A DNA stretch of 64,000 nt from Neorhodopirellula pilleata (GTDB lineage Bacteria > Planctomycetota > Planctomycetia > Pirellulales > Pirellulaceae). This document shows positions 27,381 through 35,583 of this stretch, one piece after another; the first letter of the stretch is position 1; every line of letters begins with the position of its first letter. A program made the position numbers and the translations under genes. The DNA lies in NCBI RefSeq assembly GCF_007859915.1, contig NZ_SJPM01000006.1:331043-395042 (forward strand). The letters are read 5' to 3'. The notes beneath the pieces were generated by a model. That model saw only the letters and a program-made list of their open reading frames with translations, had not been told where the DNA came from and did not search any database.

Positions 27381-27869
27381 TTAAGGTGCGTCGCGTCCTT
27401 TTCGATCTTGAATTTCGCCAGCGTATAGAATAACTGCTTCTAGGTCTTCCTCGTTATTGACGCACTTCCAGTCACCTCCGACCGACCAAATGGGACGATC
27501 AATGAAAATAGGCCAACCTTCTCGAAGTACTCGAGTGCAGTTCGCTTTAATCTGATTTCTCGCCTTCGCACCATTGTAACCTGACGCAGTGACCACAACA
27601 TGAACGTGGTTGCTTCGCGGGTTGACCTTCCACAGTTTCCAACCGCGAAATTCGCAGAACCGATGAATCTCAACGTCGACTGCAGCACGCTGGTTTTCGT
27701 CAAGCAACAAAACATCGTGGTTGAGTCGATCGCGATGCCACTGCTCCAAAAATGGTTGTGGAGTTCGAACGCCTTCGTTACGCGATCGCCACCAACGGGC
27801 GTCTCCCTGCAGGAACGTACCGTACACGGTGAAGGTGATGAAGTACGCGAGTGGCTCGTCAAGGTTCAT
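27381..27869 (-). CDS. REP-associated tyrosine transposase (RAYT, Y1 family)
   Basis: 162 residues matching the IS200/IS605-like TnpA_REP fold. The metal-binding HUH motif is NHVHVVV at about 90-96. The catalytic Tyr lies in VILYAGEIQDRKG near the C-terminus. RAYTs are single-copy transposases that process REP palindromes and are usually flanked by them. Here palindromes with the core GGGCGTTAGCCCCGGTT stand on both sides, at 27206-27379 and 27932-27996. The frame is intact. Confidence 0.9.
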   Translation of the reverse strand: MNLDEPLAYFITFTVYGTFLQGDARWWRSRNEGVRTPQPFLEQWHRDRLNHDVLLLDENQRAAVDVEIHRFCEFRGWKLWKVNPRSNHVHVVVTASGYNGAKARNQIKANCTRVLREGWPIFIDRPIWSVGGDWKCVNNEEDLEAVILYAGEIQDRKGRDAP

Positions 27870-27931
27870 ATTTCAAAATCCGGCTGATCCTGATCAGAGC
27901 CGAATGGCGTTCGTAGCGAATTCTTTTCTCC

Positions 27932-27996
27932 ATTAGCCGAAGGGCGTTAGCCCCGGTTGCCGTGCTGGAAACCGGGGCTAACGCCCGTCGGCTAAT
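27932..27996. repeat. REP-like palindrome on the 5' side of the RAYT gene
   Basis: The left arm ATTAGCCGAAGGGCGTTAGC continues into CCCGGTT and pairs across a short loop with AACCGGGGCTAACGCCCGTCGGCTAAT. It is almost the same as the copy at 58764-58829. It lies 60 bases before the RAYT start. Confidence 0.88.
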
Positions 27997-28053
27997 CAGT
28001 ATGGTCGTGTCCGTGGTGGGGAATTCAAAGTTGCTATTTTTAGTTCTCGGTGC

Positions 28054-28752
28054 CTACTTTGCGGTGATCCAGTACGACCACTGGATCGTTCGCTGATCGG
28101 CGACGGACTTCGGACGCAGGCGATGGAGTGACGCTTCCCCGTCTCGGATGTTCTCAAGCACGGCCGTTTCGTCACACTCCAGCCGCCAAGACTTTCGAGG
28201 TGCGTCTGGCGTTTTTCGTGTGGCGGCTTTGTAGGTCGTGCCCAACCAGAATCCTTCGATCGCGGCGATCGCGGCTTCGTCGAGTTCTTTGGACAAACGA
28301 ACCGCCCAATCGAATCGAACCGCCGGTTTGCCCGCCGGGTCGGGATGGTTTTGTACGCTGACACTGAAATGACTCGTCCCGCAACATCCCACACCGAGCA
28401 CCGTGGGTTTGCCGTCGATCGTTTCGGTCGACAATTGTTGGATCGCCGGTGAAGCGGGCCAGTCTTCGTCGTTGGAGCCGTTGACGCTGCGCAGCAACGA
28501 TTCATTTTTGACGCCGCCGGCGGTCGCGATCACATGATCATATCGATCGTTTCGCCAATGAAACGAGATCAACCAACGACCGTCATCGGACGCCAATCGA
28601 TGCGAAGGAGGAACGGCCGCGGCGGTCGGCGATGTCGATTCGGTGGGCGATGTTGATTCGGTCGGTGATGTCGATTCGGTCACCCGAGCGGTATCGGTTG
28701 GGGAAGGATCGAGAGTGGTCACAGGAGTTGGCTTGATTTCGGAAGAGGTCAT
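28054..28752 (-). CDS. Conserved hypothetical protein with Ser/Thr/Pro repeats
   Basis: 232 residues. The start is the ATG at 28752, which overlaps the hisH stop by four bases. The N-terminal 50 residues contain three tandem copies of TESTSP and look disordered. From about residue 55 a globular domain follows (DDGRWLISFHWRNDRYDHVI; LGVGCCGTSHFSVSVQ; SWRLECDETAVLENI). I do not recognise the family; the look is of a small beta-rich domain. It is the third gene of the recQ-hisH operon by overlap. Confidence 0.65.
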   Translation of the reverse strand: MTSSEIKPTPVTTLDPSPTDTARVTESTSPTESTSPTESTSPTAAAVPPSHRLASDDGRWLISFHWRNDRYDHVIATAGGVKNESLLRSVNGSNDEDWPASPAIQQLSTETIDGKPTVLGVGCCGTSHFSVSVQNHPDPAGKPAVRFDWAVRLSKELDEAAIAAIEGFWLGTTYKAATRKTPDAPRKSWRLECDETAVLENIRDGEASLHRLRPKSVADQRTIQWSYWITAK

Positions 28753-29408
28753 GAATTCGCCGGAGCGGTGGAAGTCGCAGGATTGAGTGTGGTTCCCGTC
28801 ATTAGCGTACCGGTGGCGAATCGTTCCACGAGCGACAATCCGGCCTGTTGGCTTTTCTCGGGGTGGAACTGGGTCGCGATCAGATTGCCACGACGGATCG
28901 CCGCGCAAAAACGGCCACCATAATCGCACGTCAACGCCACCACGCTCGGGTCGGTCGGACGGACATAAAAAGAATGGACGAAGTAATAGTACGTCCCCGG
29001 ATCGATTCCCAGGTCTTCGCCCGCCGGTCCCGGTTCGACGGTGTTCCATCCCATGTGAGGGATCTTGAATTCGCCGGGCAGCTCGAATCGAACCACGTCA
29101 CCGGCGATCACGCCGAGACCTTCGTGGGTGCCGTGCTCGAAACCCTGTTCGAATAGCATTTGCAGGCCCAAGCAAATGCCTAAGAACGGGCGATCGGCCG
29201 CGAGGTAGTCTCGGATCGGTGATTCCAAATCGCGGTGGCGGATTTCGGCGATCGCGTCTCCGAACGCGCCGACGCCGGGAAGGATGAGTTTTTCAGCCGC
29301 CGCAATCTTTTGCGGATCGCTCGTGATCTCGGCTTCCACACCTGCTTTTTCCACCGCCTTTTGGACGCTGCGGAGGTTTCCCATTTGGTAGTCGATGATG
29401 GTGATCAT
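28749..29408 (-). CDS. hisH: Imidazole glycerol phosphate synthase, glutaminase subunit
   Basis: 219 residues; supplies ammonia from glutamine to HisF in histidine synthesis. The triad is visible: nucleophile Cys in GICLGLQMLFE (about residue 80), and His and Glu in FHPEKSQQAG near residue 190. The N-terminus MITIIDYQMGNLRSV is typical. The ATG overlaps the recQ stop by four bases, an unusual partner for hisH. Confidence 0.95.
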   Translation of the reverse strand: MITIIDYQMGNLRSVQKAVEKAGVEAEITSDPQKIAAAEKLILPGVGAFGDAIAEIRHRDLESPIRDYLAADRPFLGICLGLQMLFEQGFEHGTHEGLGVIAGDVVRFELPGEFKIPHMGWNTVEPGPAGEDLGIDPGTYYYFVHSFYVRPTDPSVVALTCDYGGRFCAAIRRGNLIATQFHPEKSQQAGLSLVERFATGTLMTGTTLNPATSTAPANS

Positions 29409-31459
29409 GATTTCGTTTTCGTCAGTGGCTCGGAGGTTCCCGTGATCGCCGATAGAACGAGATCGAACGGAACTTGGTCACAGACTCCATATCCAGGATG
29501 CTTGGAAAGTCGATGCCGACGAAACGACGTTGTCGAAACGCCGCACAAAAATTTTGCCTGGTCGATCGGGTCTGAGAACGTGTCAGGATAAGCATCGCGG
29601 ACCGAATCGAGCACCCCTAATGCGGACCGTCCCAACGAATCGGGACGCTTCCAACGGGTCTCATACGGGGGGCCGGTCGGCGAGTCGCTCTCCAAACACG
29701 CCGTGCAGCGACCACAGGGCCGCGTCCGCCGGTGCCCGAAATGCCGGGCCAAACCGATCGCCAAACACTCGCGACACTCGAAATAACTCATCAGTTGATC
29801 GAGCCGCCCGAGGTTGTCTTGATAGTGGTCGTGCGTTCGACGGTACAGTTTTTGGACGATCGCTTTTTTGCGAGTGATACGCTGCACCCATTCGTATCCG
29901 TGCATCGTGTCACTCGTTTGAACATTCCATAAACCCGCGATGGCGGTCCGTTCGATCGCGGCGATGAGATCCTGTCTCGCGATTTGATGTTTCTGCGACG
30001 CGACGATCAGATTGACGCGAAAGCCCTTCTTACCTTTGGCCAACGACGACAATATCGCCTCGACAGCCTCGCGATCGGCTGGATCGGATCTCGCGACGAT
30101 GACATCACGGTCCAACTTGGGTGTGATCCGATAGGTGTCGTATCGCGTCGGTAAGCAACGCAGATGCCCCAGCGATTGCAAGTGGATCATCACGTTGGCG
30201 ATCGCTTCAGAGGACAGGTTGATTTCCCAACCGAGCTTTCCGAGCGAGAGATAAAAGCGATCCGGTTGGCCGACGAGACGTTCGACGAGGTTTTGCAGCG
30301 CGGTCATGCTTGGCAAATCACCGGCCGACAAATTGGCCAGCGTGACTTGGTCTTCGAGAACCAAGAGCGTTTCACATTGACAGGCTCGACCGTCGCGACC
30401 ACCTCTGCCGATCTCTTGGCTGTAAGCTTCGATCGACTGCGACGGGTTGTAATGAATCACACGCCGGATGTCTGGTTTATCAACGCCCATCCCGAACGCG
30501 ATCGTTCCGATGAGCACCGCATCGGTGGACTCCAAGAAACGCCGCTGGATGCTTTCCCGTTCCTCGGCGGGTACGCCGGCGTGATAGACCATCGCGTCGA
30601 TGCCTTGATCGATTAACCACTGCCCGAGTTCTTCGGCGGTGTTACGACGCGTGACGTAGATCAACGTCGCACCACGAATCCGACCGCCGCGACGACCGCT
30701 CGATGAACGTTTCAAACCGAGTCGATGAAGCAATACTTCATCCCGCTGATCGGAAGCGACTGGCGTGCACTTAAGATGCAGGTTCGCCCGGTGGGTCGAC
30801 AATCGCACGGTGTTTCCGGACTCGATCGCAAAACTCTTGCGGATGTCTTTCATGACTGCGGGTGGCGCCGTGGCGGTTAACGCGAGGACTTGGCAGACGT
30901 CGAGCTGTTTCGCCAGTTCGGGCAGTCGTAAGTAGTCGGGGCGAAAGCTGTGTCCCCATTGGCTCATGCAGTGAGCCTCGTCGATGGCGAGTAATGACAC
31001 GGGGGTCGGACCAAGCTGCGCCGTGAATCGTTCGTTGAAGAACCGTTCGGGCGCGACATAAAGCAGCCGGGAGCGCCGATCACGGATCGATTGCCAAGCT
31101 TCCGCGAACGCCTCGGCGGAGATCGATTGGTCGATGCGAACGGCGGCAATGCCTCGACGCGTCAACGCATCGCACTGGTCCTTCATCAACGAGATCAACG
31201 GCGAAACCACGATCGTCAACCCCGGCAAGATTTGGCTGGGAAGTTGATAGCACAAACTCTTTCCGTGGCCGGTCGGCAACACCGCGAGCACGTTGTCACC
31301 ACGAAGCACGCGATCGATCACCTTTCGTTGGGCCGGTAGTAATCGATCGTGGCCGAAGCGATCTCGAAGCAGCGATTCCGCTTCGGCCCAGCGGACGGCC
31401 AAGAGCGTTTCGTCGATCGGACCAGCGGGGGGCATCAGGCACTCATTTCGACGCGACAA
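29405..31459 (-). CDS. recQ: RecQ-family ATP-dependent DNA helicase
   Basis: 684 residues. Helicase motifs run in order: LPTGHGKSLCYQLP (motif I), SPLISLMKDQ (Ia), AIDEAHCMSQWGHSFRPDY (II and the RecQ aromatic loop), ALTATA (III), GTIAFGMGVDKPDIRRVIH and QEIGRGGRDG (V and VI). A RecQ-C zinc site is suggested by CRECLAIGLARHF and CGRCTAC. A C-terminal HRDC domain is not seen. The first Met (31459) or the Met eight codons later (MPPAGP) may be the start. It unwinds 3'-5' in repair and recombination. Confidence 0.93.
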   Translation of the reverse strand: MSRRNECLMPPAGPIDETLLAVRWAEAESLLRDRFGHDRLLPAQRKVIDRVLRGDNVLAVLPTGHGKSLCYQLPSQILPGLTIVVSPLISLMKDQCDALTRRGIAAVRIDQSISAEAFAEAWQSIRDRRSRLLYVAPERFFNERFTAQLGPTPVSLLAIDEAHCMSQWGHSFRPDYLRLPELAKQLDVCQVLALTATAPPAVMKDIRKSFAIESGNTVRLSTHRANLHLKCTPVASDQRDEVLLHRLGLKRSSSGRRGGRIRGATLIYVTRRNTAEELGQWLIDQGIDAMVYHAGVPAEERESIQRRFLESTDAVLIGTIAFGMGVDKPDIRRVIHYNPSQSIEAYSQEIGRGGRDGRACQCETLLVLEDQVTLANLSAGDLPSMTALQNLVERLVGQPDRFYLSLGKLGWEINLSSEAIANVMIHLQSLGHLRCLPTRYDTYRITPKLDRDVIVARSDPADREAVEAILSSLAKGKKGFRVNLIVASQKHQIARQDLIAAIERTAIAGLWNVQTSDTMHGYEWVQRITRKKAIVQKLYRRTHDHYQDNLGRLDQLMSYFECRECLAIGLARHFGHRRTRPCGRCTACLESDSPTGPPYETRWKRPDSLGRSALGVLDSVRDAYPDTFSDPIDQAKFLCGVSTTSFRRHRLSKHPGYGVCDQVPFDLVLSAITGTSEPLTKTKS

Positions 31460-31614
31460 ACGGGTCGATGGGGAGACGGGGATCGGTCGTCGGAAACGCG
31501 GGCTACCCGAACGTTCACCGGGGCGACAACGAATTGACTTGCCGTTATGCTATCACATGAGTCGTCAACGGGCTCGGTCCTATCTCATCACGCATTCATT
31601 TAACAAACTCCCCC

Positions 31615-32412
31615 GTGGACGATTCGGAACTCGACGAAGAACAGACACCCGATGATCTGTTTCGTACCGCTGTGGTCGTCGAAGCCGGATTGGGATTGAT
31701 GGCGTTGTTGCTTGGGTATTACCTGGGCCCAAGTGCCCGTGACCTCGTCCCGATGACGGAGCATTTGCCGGCGATCATCGGCGGCATCGGCTTGGGGATC
31801 GTTGCGACGATCCCATTGCTGTTATTGATGAGTCTGTTACGACGGATCAAGCACCCGGCGATCGAAAAGCTTGATGAGTTGAGCGACCATCCGATGATCG
31901 GTTTGATGTTGAAGATGGGGCCGTGGGAATTGCTGGCGATTAGTCTTTGTGCAGGCGTCGGCGAAGAGTTATTGTTTCGCGGTTGGATGATGCCGTTTCT
32001 GGCCGACGTCTTCAACGGCTACTACTTTGACGAAGTACCTCGTTTGTCTCTATTGGCCACCGACCCGACGGTGGAGCGTCCATGGTGGGGTTGGGGCGGA
32101 TTGATGTCCGAGGTCGCGTCGGGAAGCCAAGACCGGGTGACAACATTCGATCAATGGGCGTCGTGGTGGTCGATACGCGTCGGATGGCCGATCACGATCG
32201 CGTGGATCATGTCATCGGTGTTGTTCGGGTTTGTCCATCCGATCACCAAACTGTACATCTTGATCACCGGTTTGATGGGGCTGTATTTCGGTGCGTTGTT
32301 GATCCTGACGGGGAACCTATTGATCCCGATCATCGCGCACTCACTTTACGACGCCGTTCAACTTTGGTCCGCCGCCGCTGAAGACCGCAAAACGCAAATT
32401 GTTGGTGAATAA
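31615..32412 (+). CDS. CPBP family intramembrane metalloprotease
   Basis: 265 residues, six or more membrane helices. The three family motifs are present: GVGEELLFRGW (the EExxxR motif), VLFGFVHPI (FxxxH) and IIAHSLYDAV (HxxxD/N). Start is GTG at 31615. Members are Abi/CAAX-type proteases with roles in prenyl-protein processing or bacteriocin immunity; the substrate here cannot be told. It is divergent from recQ. Confidence 0.85.
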   Translation: MDDSELDEEQTPDDLFRTAVVVEAGLGLMALLLGYYLGPSARDLVPMTEHLPAIIGGIGLGIVATIPLLLLMSLLRRIKHPAIEKLDELSDHPMIGLMLKMGPWELLAISLCAGVGEELLFRGWMMPFLADVFNGYYFDEVPRLSLLATDPTVERPWWGWGGLMSEVASGSQDRVTTFDQWASWWSIRVGWPITIAWIMSSVLFGFVHPITKLYILITGLMGLYFGALLILTGNLLIPIIAHSLYDAVQLWSAAAEDRKTQIVGE

Positions 32413-32432
32413 ATAGGTGGTCCAATCTGCAT

Positions 32433-32527
32433 CCCAGGCCTCCCGCCTGGCAGGTCAGTGCGGAGCTTGGCGTCGGGAGGCAGGAGCCTCCAAGGCAGTG
32501 CGTTCCCAGGCGGGAGCCTGGGAACGA
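32433..32527. repeat. Palindromic repeat CCCAGGCTCCCGCCTGGGAA family
   Basis: Two hairpins in tandem. The right one, 32501-32526, is nearly perfect (CGTTCCCAGG/CCTGGGAACG). The left one has CCCAGGCCTCCCGCCTGG, and between them is GGGAGGCAGGAGCCTCC. A related palindrome at 34494-34776 is split by the 247-bp element. It follows the CPBP gene and sits in the gap before the convergent amidohydrolase. Confidence 0.8.
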
Positions 32528-32561
32528 GGACAATGAAGCCGTCGGCGGGTGGCCGCGATGC

Positions 32562-33821
32562 TTAGTTGCGAACGGGTACCACGACGAACGGGTTTGATGA
32601 GGCTAAGTCGTTTGGCAACTCGGACACCTGATTTGCCGAGGTCGGGATGCCGATCAAACGAGCACGACGACCGGGCTGTATATTTCCCCAGACGTTTTCA
32701 CGTCTCAATGCGATCGCACCGCCAAGGGTTGCGATTCGGAAAATGAGATGCGGATCTAAATCTTGGCGATGGTTCAATAAGAACTGCACTTCGCCCCAAA
32801 GACTCAGGTCCGGATTGCTCGCCCGTGAATCGGTTCCCAGCGCCACGTTGACCCCCGCGTTGATCAGTTCGCCGACTCGATGCGGCCGATGCCGAAAGAA
32901 ATGATGCGTTCGAGGACAGTAGACGACGCTCAAGTGGCGATGCCGACACAGTTCATCGAGTTCATCGTCATGAAGATCGTTGGCATGAACGAGCAACGCC
33001 GTCGGGGCCTGGGCCAGCGTTCGGATCAGGTCGATCACCGGCGTCGGTGTCGACCAAGGGAACGTCTCGTCGATCGGCAATCCGATCGCACGCAAACTAT
33101 CGGCAAAAGGGCCAGTACCGTGCATCAAGAGTTCACGCTCGGCCACCGATTCGGCCACGTGCATGGCAAGAATCGAATCGGTTCGGCGAGCCAATTCAAC
33201 GCACCGCCGGATCAATTCCGGTGGTGTCGAATACGGAGCATGAGGGCTGATCCCGGCGTGCTCGCCCCAACGTTGGAGATGGGATTGAGCTAACGCGAAT
33301 TTATCGTCGGCCCGATGGCTGGACAGCCCCAACGTTTCCGCCATCGCGATCACTTCGATCGAGTCAGTGTCGCCTTCCGTTTCGCCGCTGATGTCCAAGG
33401 CACCAAGCCAAGGCGTCGTCGCGATCTCCCCGACCAAGACCGTTCCCGATCGTTTGCATTGGTCGAGTCCCTTCGCGATCGTGTCGGCCGTGGAGATCGT
33501 CTGCCCGCGTTGGCGGATGACTTCGCCGATCCAATCGGCCAGTTCCATTCCCGGATTCCCAATCGGTTTTTCCAGTTCACTGAATTCCAAGTGAGTGTGG
33601 GCGTTGACCAGTCCCGGCATGACCGCAACGTCGCCCAAGTCGATCGACTTTCCTTCGATGTCATGGCCGAATTCCTGCTGTCGACCGACCTTCACGATTA
33701 CGTCGCCACGGACCACAATGAAGCCGTTTTCGATCGGCGGCGATGAGATCGGAAGCACCCATTTCGCGCGGTAGGTCGTCACGTCGAAGGTTTGCGGCGG
33801 ATCGGATCGAGAAACAGACAA
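32562..33821 (-). CDS. Amidohydrolase, TRZ/ATZ/SsnA type
   Basis: 419 residues. Metal and active-site motifs are complete: NAHTHLEFS (HxH), ISPHAPYS, MHVAES and GTDSRASN. This places it among metal-dependent deaminases/hydrolases related to guanine deaminase and atrazine chlorohydrolase; the substrate is not known. The apparent start is TTG at 33821, directly abutting the ATG of the divergent glycosylase gene. A GTG at about 33758 is possible, but it would cut into the first beta strand. Confidence 0.88.
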   Translation of the reverse strand: MSVSRSDPPQTFDVTTYRAKWVLPISSPPIENGFIVVRGDVIVKVGRQQEFGHDIEGKSIDLGDVAVMPGLVNAHTHLEFSELEKPIGNPGMELADWIGEVIRQRGQTISTADTIAKGLDQCKRSGTVLVGEIATTPWLGALDISGETEGDTDSIEVIAMAETLGLSSHRADDKFALAQSHLQRWGEHAGISPHAPYSTPPELIRRCVELARRTDSILAMHVAESVAERELLMHGTGPFADSLRAIGLPIDETFPWSTPTPVIDLIRTLAQAPTALLVHANDLHDDELDELCRHRHLSVVYCPRTHHFFRHRPHRVGELINAGVNVALGTDSRASNPDLSLWGEVQFLLNHRQDLDPHLIFRIATLGGAIALRRENVWGNIQPGRRARLIGIPTSANQVSELPNDLASSNPFVVVPVRN

Positions 33822-34474
33822 TGGAATTCCAGCAACCTGAGCGTCTTGATTGGAAGAAACTAACCGAGCGTTTTTTCGAACGTGGTCCCGAGATCGTCGC
33901 CCGAGAACTGTTGGGATGTCGCATCGTCCGGCGAATTCGCAATGACCGTCGATCGGTGTGGGTCGGCGGAATCATCGTCGAAACCGAAGCGTACCTCGGC
34001 GAGGACGATCCGGCGAGTCACAGTGCACGCGGCCGAGTCACCACGACCGGCAAACCGATGCGGCACGCAAGCATGTTTGGCCCGCCGGGACGATTCTATG
34101 TGTACGCGATCCACGCCAAGCATTGTTTGAACTGGGTGACGCAGGGCGAGGGCGTCGGTTCAGCCGTGTTGATCCGAGCGATGCAACCGGTGTGGTCGAT
34201 CGACGTCATGAAACGATACCGCAGCGTCCAGGACGAACGTCGGTTAACGTCCGGTCCCGGAATGATTTGCCAATCGCTGGACATCGATCGCCGTTTCGAC
34301 GGACTCGACGCTTTGTCATCGCCCGATTGGCGGACGGAGGCACCTTCAGATCCGCCGAAGTTCGAGATCAAGGCCACGCCGAGGGTTGGGATTACACGTG
34401 GTGAGACCCTACCGCTACGTTTCTTCGTCAGCGGAAATCGCTTCGTCAGTGGTCCGTTGAAACAGCACGATTAG
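33821..34474 (+). CDS. mpg: DNA-3-methyladenine glycosylase (AAG/MPG family)
   Basis: 217 residues from ATG 33821. It removes alkylated purines from DNA. Family features: FFERGPEIVARELLGCRIV at the N-terminus, GGIIVETEAYLGEDDPASHSARG (with the catalytic Glu), GRFYVYAIHAKHCLNWV, AVLIRAMQP and LTSGPGMICQSL. Its length suits the family (about 200). A longer frame begins at 33743 but lies inside the divergent amidohydrolase gene. Confidence 0.93.
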   Translation: MEFQQPERLDWKKLTERFFERGPEIVARELLGCRIVRRIRNDRRSVWVGGIIVETEAYLGEDDPASHSARGRVTTTGKPMRHASMFGPPGRFYVYAIHAKHCLNWVTQGEGVGSAVLIRAMQPVWSIDVMKRYRSVQDERRLTSGPGMICQSLDIDRRFDGLDALSSPDWRTEAPSDPPKFEIKATPRVGITRGETLPLRFFVSGNRFVSGPLKQHD

Positions 34475-34491
34475 AACATACCACTTTCCAC

Positions 34492-34778
34492 TCGTTCCCA
34501 GGCTCCCGCCCCTTTTTATACCTCACATCTTTTTTGACCCCCACGAGCTCGTCTCGTGGGTGAATAAGGTTCGCAAGCTAGGCACCGACGCCTTCCCGGC
34601 CTTCCGAGTTTCACTTGTGCTCGCCGCTTCAAGCGGCGAGCACAAGTGAAACTCGGAAGGCCGGGAAGACTGCGGGTTGTGTCTAGCTTGACAACCTTGG
34701 CTTCCTGCCAGACAAGCTGGCAGGGGAGCCTTACACGAGGACTTTTGGGGTATCAAGAGGGCGGGAGCCTGGGAACCA
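34492..34778. repeat. Host palindrome split by the 247-bp element
   Basis: GTTCCCAGGCTCCCGCCC at 34494-34511 and its exact complement GGGCGGGAGCCTGGGAAC at 34759-34776 flank the element at 34512-34758. They form one hairpin of the family also found at 32433-32527, interrupted at the loop. The bases from 34779 to 34905 contain no gene and lead into the EfpL start. Confidence 0.8.
34512..34758. mobile_element. 247-bp MITE-like element, copy 1
   Basis: Ends CTTTTTATACCTCACA and GGGGTATCAAGAG are imperfect inverted repeats. Inside are a long perfect hairpin (arms from TCACTTGTGCTCGCCGCTT around 34610-34665) and smaller palindromes GAGCTCGTCTCGTGGG and GCCAGACAAGCTGGC. No protein is encoded. A second copy of exactly the same length is at 63643-63889 in the opposite orientation. 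Confidence 0.85.
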
Positions 34779-34905
34779 GATTCGAAAGCGTTGAAATAAT
34801 GCCAAAGAAGCGGACCCTTGACGAAACCGATCATCCGACGCGAAACTTCCGCCTCTATCATTCCACAATCCTCCCCCTTTTCACTCTCGAGTCGGAATCT
34901 CTCCC

Positions 34906-35469
34906 ATGCTCGCTAAAGACATTAAGACCGGTACCGTTGTCGTTCACGAAGGCAACCCCGTGATGATTCAAGGCATTTCGGTCCAATCGCCGTCGGCACG
35001 TGGGGCGGCCACGCTCTACAAGTTTCGGGCACGAAATGTTGTCACTAAAAACAAGGTCGACATCACGCTCAAGGGCACCGACAACTTAGACGAAGCCGAC
35101 TTTGCACGGCGGGATGTGCAAATGATGTACACCGACCCGACCAACCTTTATCTGATGGACAAAGAGGATTTCCAGCAATACGAGTTGCCGCTCGAAGACG
35201 TCGAAGATCAAATCGGTTTCATCACCGAAGGTCTCGATGGGATACGAGCGTTGATTTACAACGATCAATGCGTCGGATTGGATCTCCCCGCCAGCGTCGA
35301 GTTGCAAATCACGCAGTGCGATCCGGGCGTCAAAGGCAACTCGGCGACCTCACGCACCAAACCGGCGACATTGGAAACGGGTTTGGTCGTTCATGTGCCC
35401 GAGTACATTAAGGAAGGCGAACGATTGAGGATCGACACCCGAACGGGCGAGTTCCTGTCCCGCGCATAA
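34906..35469 (+). CDS. efpL: Elongation factor P-like protein (EfpL/YeiP)
   Basis: 187 residues with the three beta-barrel domains of EF-P. The tip loop reads SPSARGAATLYKFRARN, with Arg32 where true EF-P carries a modified Lys or Arg. This is the YeiP/EfpL subfamily, which rescues ribosomes stalled on proline and other motifs. The end GERLRIDTRTGEFLSRA is the EF-P C-terminal signature. No modification enzyme is encoded nearby, as expected for EfpL. Confidence 0.92.
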   Translation: MLAKDIKTGTVVVHEGNPVMIQGISVQSPSARGAATLYKFRARNVVTKNKVDITLKGTDNLDEADFARRDVQMMYTDPTNLYLMDKEDFQQYELPLEDVEDQIGFITEGLDGIRALIYNDQCVGLDLPASVELQITQCDPGVKGNSATSRTKPATLETGLVVHVPEYIKEGERLRIDTRTGEFLSRA

Positions 35470-35495
35470 CCCGATCGGTCGCCAACAACAAGCCA

Positions 35496-35583
35496 AGGTA
35501 GGCTGGGTCGCAGCGATAGCGGAGACCCGGCAGTTTCGCAGTGCCGGGTGTTCGTCGCAAAGCCTCCTCCACCCAGCCTACTT
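35496..35583. repeat. Palindromic repeat AAGGTAGGCTGGGT family
   Basis: AAGGTAGGCTGGGT at the left pairs with ACCCAGCCTACTT at the right. An inner hairpin ACCCGGCA/TGCCGGGT lies between. The right arm gives the TAG stop codon of the minus-strand lipoprotein gene ending at 35578. Confidence 0.8.
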
